Below the pieces are notes generated by a model. That model searched no databases. It had not been told where the DNA came from and was given only the letters and a program-made list of their open reading frames with translations. Below are positions 1 through 6,768 of a stretch of 9,007 nucleotides of DNA, piece after piece. Source of the stretch: RGIG1959 sp045651865 (lineage in GTDB: Bacteria; Bacillota; Clostridia; Oscillospirales; Acutalibacteraceae); contig JAZRTC010000093.1 in assembly GCA_045651865.1 (NCBI GenBank), positions 1 through 9,007 on the forward strand, written 5' to 3'. Numbering within the stretch: position 1 is the first letter of the stretch; each line of letters opens with the position of its first letter. Position numbers and translations under genes: made by a program.

Positions 1-116
1 GCCCTGCTACCGTAAATTTAACGGGTTGGTTTGTTTCGTTTCTTTGCTGTATTGTTTAATTTTCAAAGGTCTGCTGCCGTTCTTTCAGGTTTCCGTTCGG
101 TCTCCCGCGAGACAGC
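1..116 (-). other. Probable rRNA operon leader with boxA-like antiterminator (partial)
   Basis: Read on the minus strand, this stretch follows a strong promoter and carries a boxA-like element at 51-71 (GACCTTTGAAAATTAAACAA), the type found in leaders of Firmicutes rRNA operons, where Nus factors bind and make transcription resistant to termination. A short hairpin near the transcript 5' end (GTCTC/GAGAC, 100-113) precedes it. The rRNA itself, most likely 16S running leftward, lies outside the window, so the identity is inferred from promoter plus boxA. A tRNA or other stable RNA is possible. No open reading frame on either strand looks convincing here. Confidence 0.6.
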
Positions 117-122
117 TTCGAT

Positions 123-151
123 ATAATACCATGCCTCCCGCCAAATGTCAA
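123..151 (-). promoter_or_regulatory. Strong sigma-A promoter reading left (rRNA-type)
   Basis: On the minus strand there is a perfect -35 TTGACA (146-151), a 17-base spacer and a -10 TATTAT (123-128). Just upstream, at about 155-185, lie runs of A (minus strand) and the near-palindrome AACTTT/AAAGTT (163-177), placed where an UP element would contact the RNA polymerase alpha subunit. Strength, UP-like tract and the boxA that follows all fit a stable-RNA promoter. Confidence 0.75.
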
Positions 152-206
152 TACCTTTTTTCAACTTTTTTAAAGTTTTTTTGAAGTATTTCGTCCTTTG
201 TTTATA

Positions 207-235
207 TTGCATATTTATTCTGTTTTTGATATAAT
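207..235 (+). promoter_or_regulatory. metA promoter with extended -10
   Basis: TTGCAT (207-212), a 17-base spacer and a perfect TATAAT (230-235) preceded by TGA (TGn extended -10) sit directly before metA. The predicted start near 242 leaves only about 28 nt of leader, too short for a SAM riboswitch or T-box. The -35 matches consensus at only three of six bases. Confidence 0.65.
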
Positions 236-269
236 AATTATATTCCTATTTTAAAGGAGTCTGAACACA

Positions 270-1193
270 ATGCCGATTAAAATTGCTGACAATCTGCCTG
301 CCGCCAAAACGCTGGAGGCAGAAAACATCTTCGTTATGACCGAAGACCGTGCCAGCCATCAAGATATCCGTCCGCTTCACATCCTGATTCTGAACCTGAT
401 GCCGACAAAAGAAGTTACGGAAACCCAGCTTCTCCGTCTGCTTGGTAACACCCCGCTTCAGGTAAAAGTGGATCTGATGCAAACCGTGACACACACTTCC
501 AAAAACACTTCCAAAGAATATCTACTTGAATTTTATCAAAGTTTTGATGCACTCAGGAACAACCACTACGATGGTCTTATCATAACAGGCGCTCCCGTGG
601 AACAAATGGACTTTGAAGAAGTGGATTACTGGGATGAACTGTGTGAAATCATTGACTGGGCACACACGCATGTATATTCTACATTATATATATGTTGGGG
701 TGCGCAGGCGGCTCTTTATCATTTGCATGGCATTCACAAGCATCAGATGCCCGATAAACTGTCCGGTGTGTTCCGCCACCGTCCGCTGTATGCCAACCAC
801 CCGCTGACGCGCGGTTTTGACGAAACATTCTTTATGCCTCATTCCCGCCACACCGAGATTTTGCAGGAAGATGTGGAAAAGGTGGAGTCGCTTCGTGTGA
901 TCGCCACTTCCGACGCGGCAGGTCCCGCCATTATCGCCTCCAATGACGGTCGCGAAGTGTATGTCACGGGCCATTGCGAATATGACCGTCTGACTCTGGC
1001 GGGCGAATACGAACGCGATCTCGGTCGTGGACTCAATCCCATCATCCCCCGCAATTATTTCCCCAACGACGATCCGACCGCGGTGCCGCCGATGACCTGG
1101 TGCAGCCACGCACATCTGCTTTTCTCCAACTGGCTGAACTATTTTGTGTACCAGCAGACACCGTACGATCTGGAACTGATCGAAACTTTGTAA
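270..1193 (+). CDS. metA: Homoserine O-acetyltransferase (MetA/HTS family)
   Basis: Transfers an acyl group to the hydroxyl of L-homoserine, the first committed step of methionine synthesis, in the cytoplasm. The 307-residue protein has the usual family length. The catalytic nucleophile is Cys142 (ICWGAQA), with His235 and Glu237 in the VTGHCEYD segment. Lys47, in NLMPTKEVTE, lies in the conserved N-terminal motif. Residue 111 is Glu (GAPVEQMDFEEV). In characterised MetA enzymes Glu111 goes with acetyl-CoA and Gly111 with succinyl-CoA, so I call it an acetyltransferase, although many databases will name it O-succinyltransferase. The start at 270 is supported by AAAGGAG at 253-259. The gene has its own promoter, is followed by a strong hairpin, and looks monocistronic. 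No methionine-pathway neighbour is present. Confidence 0.95.
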   Translation: MPIKIADNLPAAKTLEAENIFVMTEDRASHQDIRPLHILILNLMPTKEVTETQLLRLLGNTPLQVKVDLMQTVTHTSKNTSKEYLLEFYQSFDALRNNHYDGLIITGAPVEQMDFEEVDYWDELCEIIDWAHTHVYSTLYICWGAQAALYHLHGIHKHQMPDKLSGVFRHRPLYANHPLTRGFDETFFMPHSRHTEILQEDVEKVESLRVIATSDAAGPAIIASNDGREVYVTGHCEYDRLTLAGEYERDLGRGLNPIIPRNYFPNDDPTAVPPMTWCSHAHLLFSNWLNYFVYQQTPYDLELIETL

Positions 1194-1200
1194 ACATGCG

Positions 1201-1233
1201 AAAAGGGCTGTCAAATCGACAGCCCTTTTCTTA
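1201..1233. terminator. Bidirectional terminator between metA and the Cys-rich gene
   Basis: A 12-bp perfect stem (1201-1212 with 1218-1229; core GGGCTGTC) with a 5-base loop has A's on one side and T's on the other. It follows the metA stop by 7 bases, and the convergent gene's stop codon (1231-1233) abuts it, so it can end both transcripts. Confidence 0.85.
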
Positions 1234-2046
1234 TTTATTACCCTTGCAGGATGCGGACGGGAAAAACTCTTCAATCGGGAAGGTCATTTTACGGAACAGT
1301 TCGCACGGTGTTTCCTCATCGCACGCACATTCCTTGCACGGGATGCAATATTCATAGGCCGGAACAAGCAGTTGCGTATGACGGACCATTTGTACAATCG
1401 TAAACAACCCGAGTGTGACCGTCACCGTCTTGCCACCCGTCTGAGAAAAACCGCCGCCAAACCGTGACACGACCGACGAAGGCATGGCTTCGCATCCACA
1501 GCACACAACACAGCAGGTGCATTGTGCGGTTTCTGCCAGCACGGCATCCAGCACAACAGGTTCGGCAACCTGCACACTGCAACGCGGCATATTGGTGCTT
1601 TCCATTTCCGAGCGGACATAATTACGCGACGAACGAAGTTCGCCCGAGAACACCTGTACAGACCCCTCGCCGCCATATAACACGACCTTCTTGTCATAAG
1701 ATGTTACACCGCGAACCATGGTGCCGTCACCGCAACCGTCACGCGCCTCAAATTCAATCTCCACAAAGAAGGTCAGATGACAGGAATAACATCCCTCTTT
1801 GAAGGGTAATTCATCCACATCAATACAAGTGGATATAACTTTGGCTTTTTTGGCGCGAACCACGGATGCGTTGTCAATCGTTTGTTGGTCACACGGTGCA
1901 AACCACACTTTGAGATCTTCCACACAATCACGATCGGAACAGCTGTCAAAAACCTGCCCCGCATCGATACAAGCGGTTTTGCCACTGTGGTTGACAGGCC
2001 GCGACGCATTGCGCATACGGTCGTCATGTAAAGACTTGTTGGACAT
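1231..2046 (-). CDS. Conserved clostridial Cys-rich protein, function unknown
   Basis: The protein has 271 residues, of which 21 are cysteine. I recognise the overall pattern (CIDAGQVFDSC..DC.EDL, then IDVDELPFKEGCYSC, YDKKVVLYGGEGSVQVF, VTLGLF and a final CELFRKMTFPIEEFFP) as a family of unnamed proteins common in Clostridia; I know of no demonstrated function. Cysteines are at 26, 36, 41, 52, 74, 86, 89, 105 and 156, then a dense cluster CTCCVVCCGC at 176-185, then 234, 237, 240, 242, 248 and 267. There is no signal peptide or membrane helix. The rest looks beta-strand-rich. Such cysteine content suits either metal binding or a disulfide-crosslinked assembly such as a spore coat; both are inference. 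The start at 2046 follows a G-rich Shine-Dalgarno-like GGGGGA. It is bounded by terminators on both sides, so it is a single-gene unit. Confidence 0.8.
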   Translation of the reverse strand: MSNKSLHDDRMRNASRPVNHSGKTACIDAGQVFDSCSDRDCVEDLKVWFAPCDQQTIDNASVVRAKKAKVISTCIDVDELPFKEGCYSCHLTFFVEIEFEARDGCGDGTMVRGVTSYDKKVVLYGGEGSVQVFSGELRSSRNYVRSEMESTNMPRCSVQVAEPVVLDAVLAETAQCTCCVVCCGCEAMPSSVVSRFGGGFSQTGGKTVTVTLGLFTIVQMVRHTQLLVPAYEYCIPCKECACDEETPCELFRKMTFPIEEFFPSASCKGNK

Positions 2047-2104
2047 ACTTTCATCCCCCGTTTATCTCGTTATGCCCACGACCGTCGGTCGCGGTGTCAC
2101 TATC

Positions 2105-2134
2105 ATTGTATGAAACACGAGGAAAACGGTGCAA
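2105..2134 (-). promoter_or_regulatory. Candidate promoter of the Cys-rich gene
   Basis: On the minus strand CATACAAT (2105-2112) lies about 60 bases before the start codon. It can be read two ways: as a sigma-A promoter with TACAAT (2105-2110) and a poor TTGCAC -35 (2129-2134) at 18-base spacing, or as a mother-cell sporulation promoter, where CATACAAT matches the sigma-E -10 and CATA with an upstream AC at 16 bases resembles sigma-K. No sigma-E-like -35 is evident. Confidence 0.4.
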
Positions 2135-2163
2135 AAAAGGCTGTCGCGAAGACAGCCTTTTTT
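2133..2163. terminator. Terminator downstream of pcrA
   Basis: A 13-bp perfect stem (2133-2145 with 2151-2163; core GGCTGTC) with a GCGAA loop is flanked by six A's and six T's, hence functional-looking in either direction. It lies 11 bases past the pcrA stop on the minus strand and separates pcrA from the Cys-rich gene. Its core GGCTGTC/GACAGCC is the same as in the terminator at 1201-1229. Confidence 0.85.
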
Positions 2164-2174
2164 CTTTATATTCC

Positions 2175-4634
2175 TTATAATTTTTCCAGCTTTGCAAAGT
2201 TTGCCATCAGTTTCTTCGTACCTGCTGTTTCAAAATCAATCGTCAGAAGGCAGTCGTTGCCCATCGGTGAAGCGACTGTCACAACACCGGTACCGAACAC
2301 TTTATGCGATACCTTATCGCCGACTGCAAAGGATGCCGAAGTGTTCTGTGCGCCGATCTCGCGGGCGGCAATCTTCTGTCGATCCATAGCACTTGCCGCG
2401 GTAGACGGTTTTTGAGGAATCGTGGAGCGCGACTGTGCACTTTGCGTTGCCTTGGAAATGATCTCCGAAGCAGAGCGGCGATACGACGAACCGTCGGATT
2501 TCGACGGTGAGTAGCTGTAATCGCCGTAGGTGGAAAGATTGTGTTCATCAAGCAGATGTTCAGGGATATCCTTCAGAAAACGGGATACAGAATTGCGGTT
2601 GGTGACACCGAACATCATACGGCTTTTGGCACAGCTGATGTACAGCTTTTCCTCCGCACGGGTGATGCCGACATAGCAAAGGCGGCGTTCTTCTTCCATC
2701 TCCTCGGGGCTGAACAGACTGGTTCGACCCGGGAAAATGCCATCCTCAAAACCGGGCAGAAATACCACAGGAAACTCCAGACCTTTTGCTGCGTGCATCG
2801 TCATCAGGACAATCGTTTCGGAGGAACCGTCATAATTATCCACATCGGTCATCAGTGCGGCTTCTTCCAGAAAGCCTGCCAGTGACGGCAGATCCTCGGG
2901 ACTGTTTTCCTCATAGTCACGAATGGAGGATTCCAGTTCGCGTAGGTTTTCGACGCGGTCGGCTTCTGCCTCTCCCATCATCTCCCACATCGCAAGATAT
3001 CCCGTGCGATCAAGCATTTCACTGTACAATGTGTGCGGAAGTGTCTCACCGTCGGAGGTCATAGAGCGCAGGGCGTCCAGCAGTTCCACAACCGAGCGGA
3101 GTTTTGCCGCGGCACGCGACAAAGCGGGGTAATCTTCCGCGTGAGAAATGACCTCATACACCGTGATACCGAGTCCTTCGGCGATTTCTGCCGCGTGATC
3201 CATCGTTGTTTCGCCGATGCCGCGTTTCGGGACATTGATAATACGGCGCAAGGACACGCTGTCGGCGGGATTGTTGATAACGCGCAGATACGCCATGGCA
3301 TCGCGCACTTCCTGCGTATCGTAGAAGCGGTGACCGCCGATGACGCGATACGGCACGCCGCTTTTGACAAGGGCGCGTTCAATGGCGTTGGATTGCACAC
3401 GCGCACGGAACAGCACCGCATAATCACGATAACGCCGTCCTGTTGCCACGCCGTTTTGCACTGTCTCGGCGATAAAGCGCGCTTCCTCATCCTCATTATC
3501 CAGCGTATAATAGCCGATGGGGTCGCCTTCTTTGTTGTCCGTCCACAGGGTTTTACCTTTTCTGCCGCGGTTTTGTGCGATCACGCGGTTCGCGGCATCC
3601 AGGATCACCTTGGTTGAGCGGTAATTCTGCTCCAGACGAATGACGGTGCTTTGCGGAAATTCATCCTCAAAATTCAGAATATTCTCAATGGTTGCACCAC
3701 GGAATTTATAAATACTCTGGTCATCGTCACCGACCACACAAAGGTTGCCGTTTTTACCTGCAAGCAAACTGACGAGACGATACTGTGCGTGGTTGGTATC
3801 CTGATACTCGTCCACCATAATATAACGGTAACGGCGGCGGTATTTATCGAGGATTTCGGGGTGGGTCTCAAACAGCTCCACAGTTTTACAAAGCAGATCG
3901 TCAAAATCCATCGCATCGGCTTTGGCAAGCTGTTTTTCGTACAGTTCATAGCACTGCGCTACTTTTTTGAGGCGGAAATCCGCACCGACCTGCGCGGTAT
4001 AGTCCTCAGGCGATAAAAGCGAGTCTTTTGCACGACTGATCTCACCCAAAATGGCTTTGTGCGTAAGCGTCTTTTCGTCAATATTCAGCTGCTTCATGCA
4101 GTCCTTCATCAGACGCTGGCTGTCCTGTGTATCATAGATCGTGAAATGAGAGGAAAAACCGAGTGCTTCACCTTCACGGCGCATAATGCGTGCGCAGAAT
4201 GAGTGGAAGGTGCTGGCTGTAACCTCTTCCCCTTCGGTATCGCCGAGCATACGGCACAAGCGTTCCTTGAGCTCGCCTGCCGCTTTATTGGTGAAGGTGA
4301 TCGTCAGGATTTTCCACGCAGGACACGGGTCAACGGCGCAAAGACGGCGAAGGTCATCGTCAATCTCAATCTCGCCATTTGCCGCGGCACGAAGTCGGGC
4401 GGCATCATCATCGGACATATAAGACGGCATTTGTTCACTGTTGTAGGCTTTGCCGTAACGGATCAGCGACGCGGCGCGGTTGACAAGCACCGTGGTTTTA
4501 CCGCTTCCCGCTCCCGCAAGGATGAGCAACGCACCGTCGGCGTGGAACACCGCTTCGCGCTGGCGATTATTCATGCGCGAGAAGTCGCGGCGCATCATCG
4601 CCTGACGGAGAGTGTGAAATTCATTGGGAGTCAT
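2175..4634 (-). CDS. pcrA: ATP-dependent 3'-5' DNA helicase, PcrA/UvrD family
   Basis: Superfamily 1A helicase acting in nucleotide excision repair, removal of RecA from DNA, and replication-transcription conflicts. The 819 residues show the full motif set: Q-like NNRQREAVF (about 22-30), Walker A GAGSGKTT (41-48), Ia TFTNKAA (112-118), Walker B DEYQDT (275-280), GDDDQSIYKFRG (302-313), QNYRS (336-340), MHAAKGLEF (613-621) and VGITRAEEKLY (655-665). After a Ser-rich linker, the C-terminal 50 residues (AVGDKVSHKVFGTGVV onward) match the Tudor-like domain with which PcrA contacts RNA polymerase. An acidic insert of about 40 residues sits between motifs I and Ia. I chose the ATG at 4634. The frame could begin ten codons earlier at a TTG (4664), but that has no ribosome binding site, whereas AAAAGGA lies 11 bases before the ATG. 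No clear promoter is visible. Confidence 0.95.
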   Translation of the reverse strand: MTPNEFHTLRQAMMRRDFSRMNNRQREAVFHADGALLILAGAGSGKTTVLVNRAASLIRYGKAYNSEQMPSYMSDDDAARLRAAANGEIEIDDDLRRLCAVDPCPAWKILTITFTNKAAGELKERLCRMLGDTEGEEVTASTFHSFCARIMRREGEALGFSSHFTIYDTQDSQRLMKDCMKQLNIDEKTLTHKAILGEISRAKDSLLSPEDYTAQVGADFRLKKVAQCYELYEKQLAKADAMDFDDLLCKTVELFETHPEILDKYRRRYRYIMVDEYQDTNHAQYRLVSLLAGKNGNLCVVGDDDQSIYKFRGATIENILNFEDEFPQSTVIRLEQNYRSTKVILDAANRVIAQNRGRKGKTLWTDNKEGDPIGYYTLDNEDEEARFIAETVQNGVATGRRYRDYAVLFRARVQSNAIERALVKSGVPYRVIGGHRFYDTQEVRDAMAYLRVINNPADSVSLRRIINVPKRGIGETTMDHAAEIAEGLGITVYEVISHAEDYPALSRAAAKLRSVVELLDALRSMTSDGETLPHTLYSEMLDRTGYLAMWEMMGEAEADRVENLRELESSIRDYEENSPEDLPSLAGFLEEAALMTDVDNYDGSSETIVLMTMHAAKGLEFPVVFLPGFEDGIFPGRTSLFSPEEMEEERRLCYVGITRAEEKLYISCAKSRMMFGVTNRNSVSRFLKDIPEHLLDEHNLSTYGDYSYSPSKSDGSSYRRSASEIISKATQSAQSRSTIPQKPSTAASAMDRQKIAAREIGAQNTSASFAVGDKVSHKVFGTGVVTVASPMGNDCLLTIDFETAGTKKLMANFAKLEKL

Positions 4635-4700
4635 ATTCCATACAGTCCTTTTCTTAATATACAAATCGAATCATTTTGTATGCTCTTAATAGAACAGAAA

Positions 4701-4730
4701 GAAGGACGGACGATTTTTCGTCCGTCCTTC
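4701..4730 (-). terminator. Terminator downstream of oadB
   Basis: A 13-bp perfect stem (GAAGGACGGACGA, 4701-4713, with 4718-4730) and a 4-base loop lie 12 bases beyond the oadB stop. The downstream minus-strand tract is T-rich but interrupted (TTTCTGTTCT). It separates the oad transcript from pcrA. Confidence 0.75.
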
Positions 4731-4742
4731 GTGAATTTTGGA

Positions 4743-6032
4743 TTAGCCGAACAGCGTAAGCAGAACACCTGCCGCAACCGCCGAACCGATAACACCCGCA
4801 ACATTGGGACCCATTGCGTGCATCAAAAGGAAGTTGCTGGGGTTCTCTTCCTGACCAACCTTCTGAGCAATACGCGCCGCCATCGGAACTGCCGACACAC
4901 CTGCCGAACCGATAAGGGGATTGACTTTACCGCCGGTAGCATAGTACATGCCCTTACCGAAGAGGATGCCGCCTGCCGTACCAAACGCAAACGCCACCAG
5001 ACCAAGACCGAGGATGAGCAGGGTCTTGAGGTTCAGGAATGCCTGCGCACTCGCTGTTGCGCCGACCGTCGTGCCGAGGAAGATGGTGATAATGTTCATC
5101 AGCTCGTTCTGTGCCGTCTTGGCGATACGGTCGACAACACCGCACTCACGCAGGAGATTGCCCATCATCAGCATACCGACAAGCGGAGCTGCATCAGGCA
5201 GAAGCAGGACGCAAAGAACGGTAACAAAGATCGGGAACAGGATCTTCTCCAAACGGGACACGGGACGAAGCTGCTCCATCTTGACCGAGCGCTCTTTTTT
5301 GGTGGTCAATGCGCGCATAATCGGCGGCTGAATAACGGGAACAAGCGCCATGTAGGAATATGCCGCAACCGCGATTGCACTGAGCAGGTGCGGAGCAAGC
5401 TTAGAAGTCAGATAGATTGCCGTCGGGCCGTCTGCACCGCCGATGATGGCGATGGATGCCGCTTCTTGCTGCGTGAAGGTGATATCCTCAATGCCCGTCA
5501 AACCAAGCGCACGCGCGCCAAAGAAGGTAATGAAGATACCGAGCTGAGCCGCCGCGCCGAGCAGGAAGCTCTTGGGGTTGGAGATCAGAGGACCGAAGTC
5601 GGTCATACAACCGATGCCGAGGAAGATCAGCGGCGGGTAGATGCCGAACTTAACACCCTGATAGAGATACCACAGCAGGCCGCCTGCCTCGAAATGCTGC
5701 CAGTAATACTGACCTTCGCCCATTTCAAAGACGGGATAGACCTGATCCATGATACCCATTTTAAAGTGTTCAAGCTCTGCCGCTGTGAGCGGAACCAAGC
5801 TGTTTTGCTGAGGATCCATAATGCCCGAAAGCGGGAGGTTTGCAAGCAACATACCAAATGCGATCGGAAGCAGAACGAGCGGTTCAAACTCTTTAGCAAT
5901 CGCCAGATAAATCAACACGCAAGCGATGCCGATCATAATGAGGTTTTTCCAACCGCCGTTTTCAAAATTCAGAAGCTGATAGAAGCCCGAGTTGAGCCAG
6001 ATATCAACAATTGCATTCCACAAAGCAGACAT
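4743..6032 (-). CDS. oadB: Sodium-translocating decarboxylase beta subunit (OadB/GcdB/MmdB family)
   Basis: Multi-pass membrane protein that decarboxylates carboxybiotin and couples this to Na+ export, in oxaloacetate, glutaconyl-CoA or methylmalonyl-CoA decarboxylases. The 429 residues contain IIGGADGPTAIY with Asp201, Tyr227 in AAYSYMALVP, and NPLIGSAGVS with Asn371 and Ser380. Their spacings (26, and 9 between Asn and Ser) equal those of Asp203, Tyr229, Asn373 and Ser382, the residues tied to Na+ and carboxybiotin handling in Klebsiella OadB. Around ten hydrophobic segments are visible, starting at about residue 31. The residue 68-115 loop, between early helices, is polar. The start at 6032 has AAAGGAAGG about 10 bases upstream. 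It follows oadG by under 30 bases in the same orientation, so they form an operon. The substrate cannot be deduced, because the alpha subunit, which decides it, is absent here. Confidence 0.93.
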   Translation of the reverse strand: MSALWNAIVDIWLNSGFYQLLNFENGGWKNLIMIGIACVLIYLAIAKEFEPLVLLPIAFGMLLANLPLSGIMDPQQNSLVPLTAAELEHFKMGIMDQVYPVFEMGEGQYYWQHFEAGGLLWYLYQGVKFGIYPPLIFLGIGCMTDFGPLISNPKSFLLGAAAQLGIFITFFGARALGLTGIEDITFTQQEAASIAIIGGADGPTAIYLTSKLAPHLLSAIAVAAYSYMALVPVIQPPIMRALTTKKERSVKMEQLRPVSRLEKILFPIFVTVLCVLLLPDAAPLVGMLMMGNLLRECGVVDRIAKTAQNELMNIITIFLGTTVGATASAQAFLNLKTLLILGLGLVAFAFGTAGGILFGKGMYYATGGKVNPLIGSAGVSAVPMAARIAQKVGQEENPSNFLLMHAMGPNVAGVIGSAVAAGVLLTLFG

Positions 6033-6060
6033 ACTTCAGTTACCTTCCTTTCAACTCAAA

Positions 6061-6555
6061 TCAGAACGGGCGCGTATTGTCCGCGATACCGGCCGACGCC
6101 CATGCCGAACGACCGCCTGCATCTTTGCGGGAAACACTCTTGAGTGCGTAACGCTTGCCTTCGGGTGCCATCATCGCGACGGCCGCAGCAATTGCCGCCA
6201 CAACCTCGCCGGGGATGCCGTCCTGCACAGCAGGTGCAGGAGCGCTCGGCACTGCCGCGGGAGCAGCTGCAGGAGCAGCCGCTTTGGCTTTTTCCTTTGC
6301 TTTCTTTGCTTTACGATCGGCACTGCCCATAATAAAGCCGAACAAATAGAAGATGCCCGTCAACAGCAACAAGGTGCCGATGACGACGACCAGACCGATC
6401 AGAACGGTCATACCGGCGCTTCCGAGAAGCTGACCGACAGACATCGCCTCTTCCACGACCTCACCGGCATTGCCGACCTCGCCGTGAGAACCGCTCAAAT
6501 ATTGATTGAGAAAATCGGTAAATACTTCTTTTGGAATATCAAAAAACTGTTCCAT
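6061..6555 (-). CDS. oadG: Sodium-pump decarboxylase gamma subunit, OadG-like
   Basis: Small membrane-anchored assembly subunit of the same decarboxylase. From the N terminus it has an amphipathic lead region, one transmembrane helix (about residues 48-75), a basic Lys-rich stretch, an Ala/Pro linker (about 92-111), and a C-terminal segment EVVAAIAAAVAMM...YALKSV.R...SAWASAG that is typical of clostridial OadG-type proteins. No biotin-attachment MKM motif is present, so it is not the biotin carrier, even though carriers have a similar Ala/Pro linker. Two ATGs compete, at 6561 and 6555. AAAGGA stands only 2 bases before the first but 8 bases before the second, so I favour 6555 (164 residues). 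It is transcribed before oadB. The reverse-strand TGA stop is at 6061-6063. Confidence 0.85.
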   Translation of the reverse strand: MEQFFDIPKEVFTDFLNQYLSGSHGEVGNAGEVVEEAMSVGQLLGSAGMTVLIGLVVVIGTLLLLTGIFYLFGFIMGSADRKAKKAKEKAKAAAPAAAPAAVPSAPAPAVQDGIPGEVVAAIAAAVAMMAPEGKRYALKSVSRKDAGGRSAWASAGIADNTRPF

Positions 6556-6627
6556 TGTCATCGTCCTTTCGTTCAGCTTATTCTGCGAAAGAGGAAAACT
6601 CCATTCTCGCCCATATTACTGTCTGCT

Positions 6628-6656
6628 ATTATAACCCATCTTCCCAAAAATTGCAA
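6628..6656 (-). promoter_or_regulatory. oadGB operon promoter
   Basis: On the minus strand, TTGCAA (6651-6656), a 17-base spacer and a perfect TATAAT (6628-6633). The predicted start near 6621 gives a leader of about 65 nt in which I see no obvious hairpin regulator. Confidence 0.75.
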
Positions 6657-6718
6657 TGGATAAACCGCAAATTTTTGACGAAATTTTAACAAAGTGTCTT
6701 CCCTTTTTTTCGTTTTTC

Positions 6719-6727
6719 TGCTATACT
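6719..6727 (+). promoter_or_regulatory. Extended -10 promoter of the apgM-like gene
   Basis: TGC followed by TATACT (6722-6727) is an extended -10 box. No good -35 stands 16-18 bases upstream (around TTCCCT). The leader is about 35 nt, with AAAGGAAG (6753-6760) as ribosome binding site. Confidence 0.5.
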
Positions 6728-6768
6728 GATGCGCATACTGAACTTTTCAATGAAAGGAAGTCCTGTTC

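Noticed and set aside
152..190. AACTTT/AAAGTT near-palindrome as an intrinsic terminator
   Set aside because: The stem is only A-T rich with a single G-C pair, too weak to terminate, and it sits exactly where an UP element of the leftward promoter would be.
684..1274. Minus-strand open frame of 196 codons opposite metA
   Set aside because: Antisense to metA, which has all its catalytic residues; it also runs through the shared terminator.
4635..4664. Upstream TTG start extending pcrA by ten residues
   Set aside because: No ribosome binding site precedes it, and the ten residues do not resemble PcrA N termini; the ATG at 4634 has AAAAGGA upstream.
4203..6143. Plus-strand open frame of 646 codons opposite pcrA and oadB
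   Set aside because: It spans two well-recognised genes on the other strand and an intergenic terminator, has no ribosome binding site and a composition rich in Arg, His and Cys as expected for an antisense shadow.
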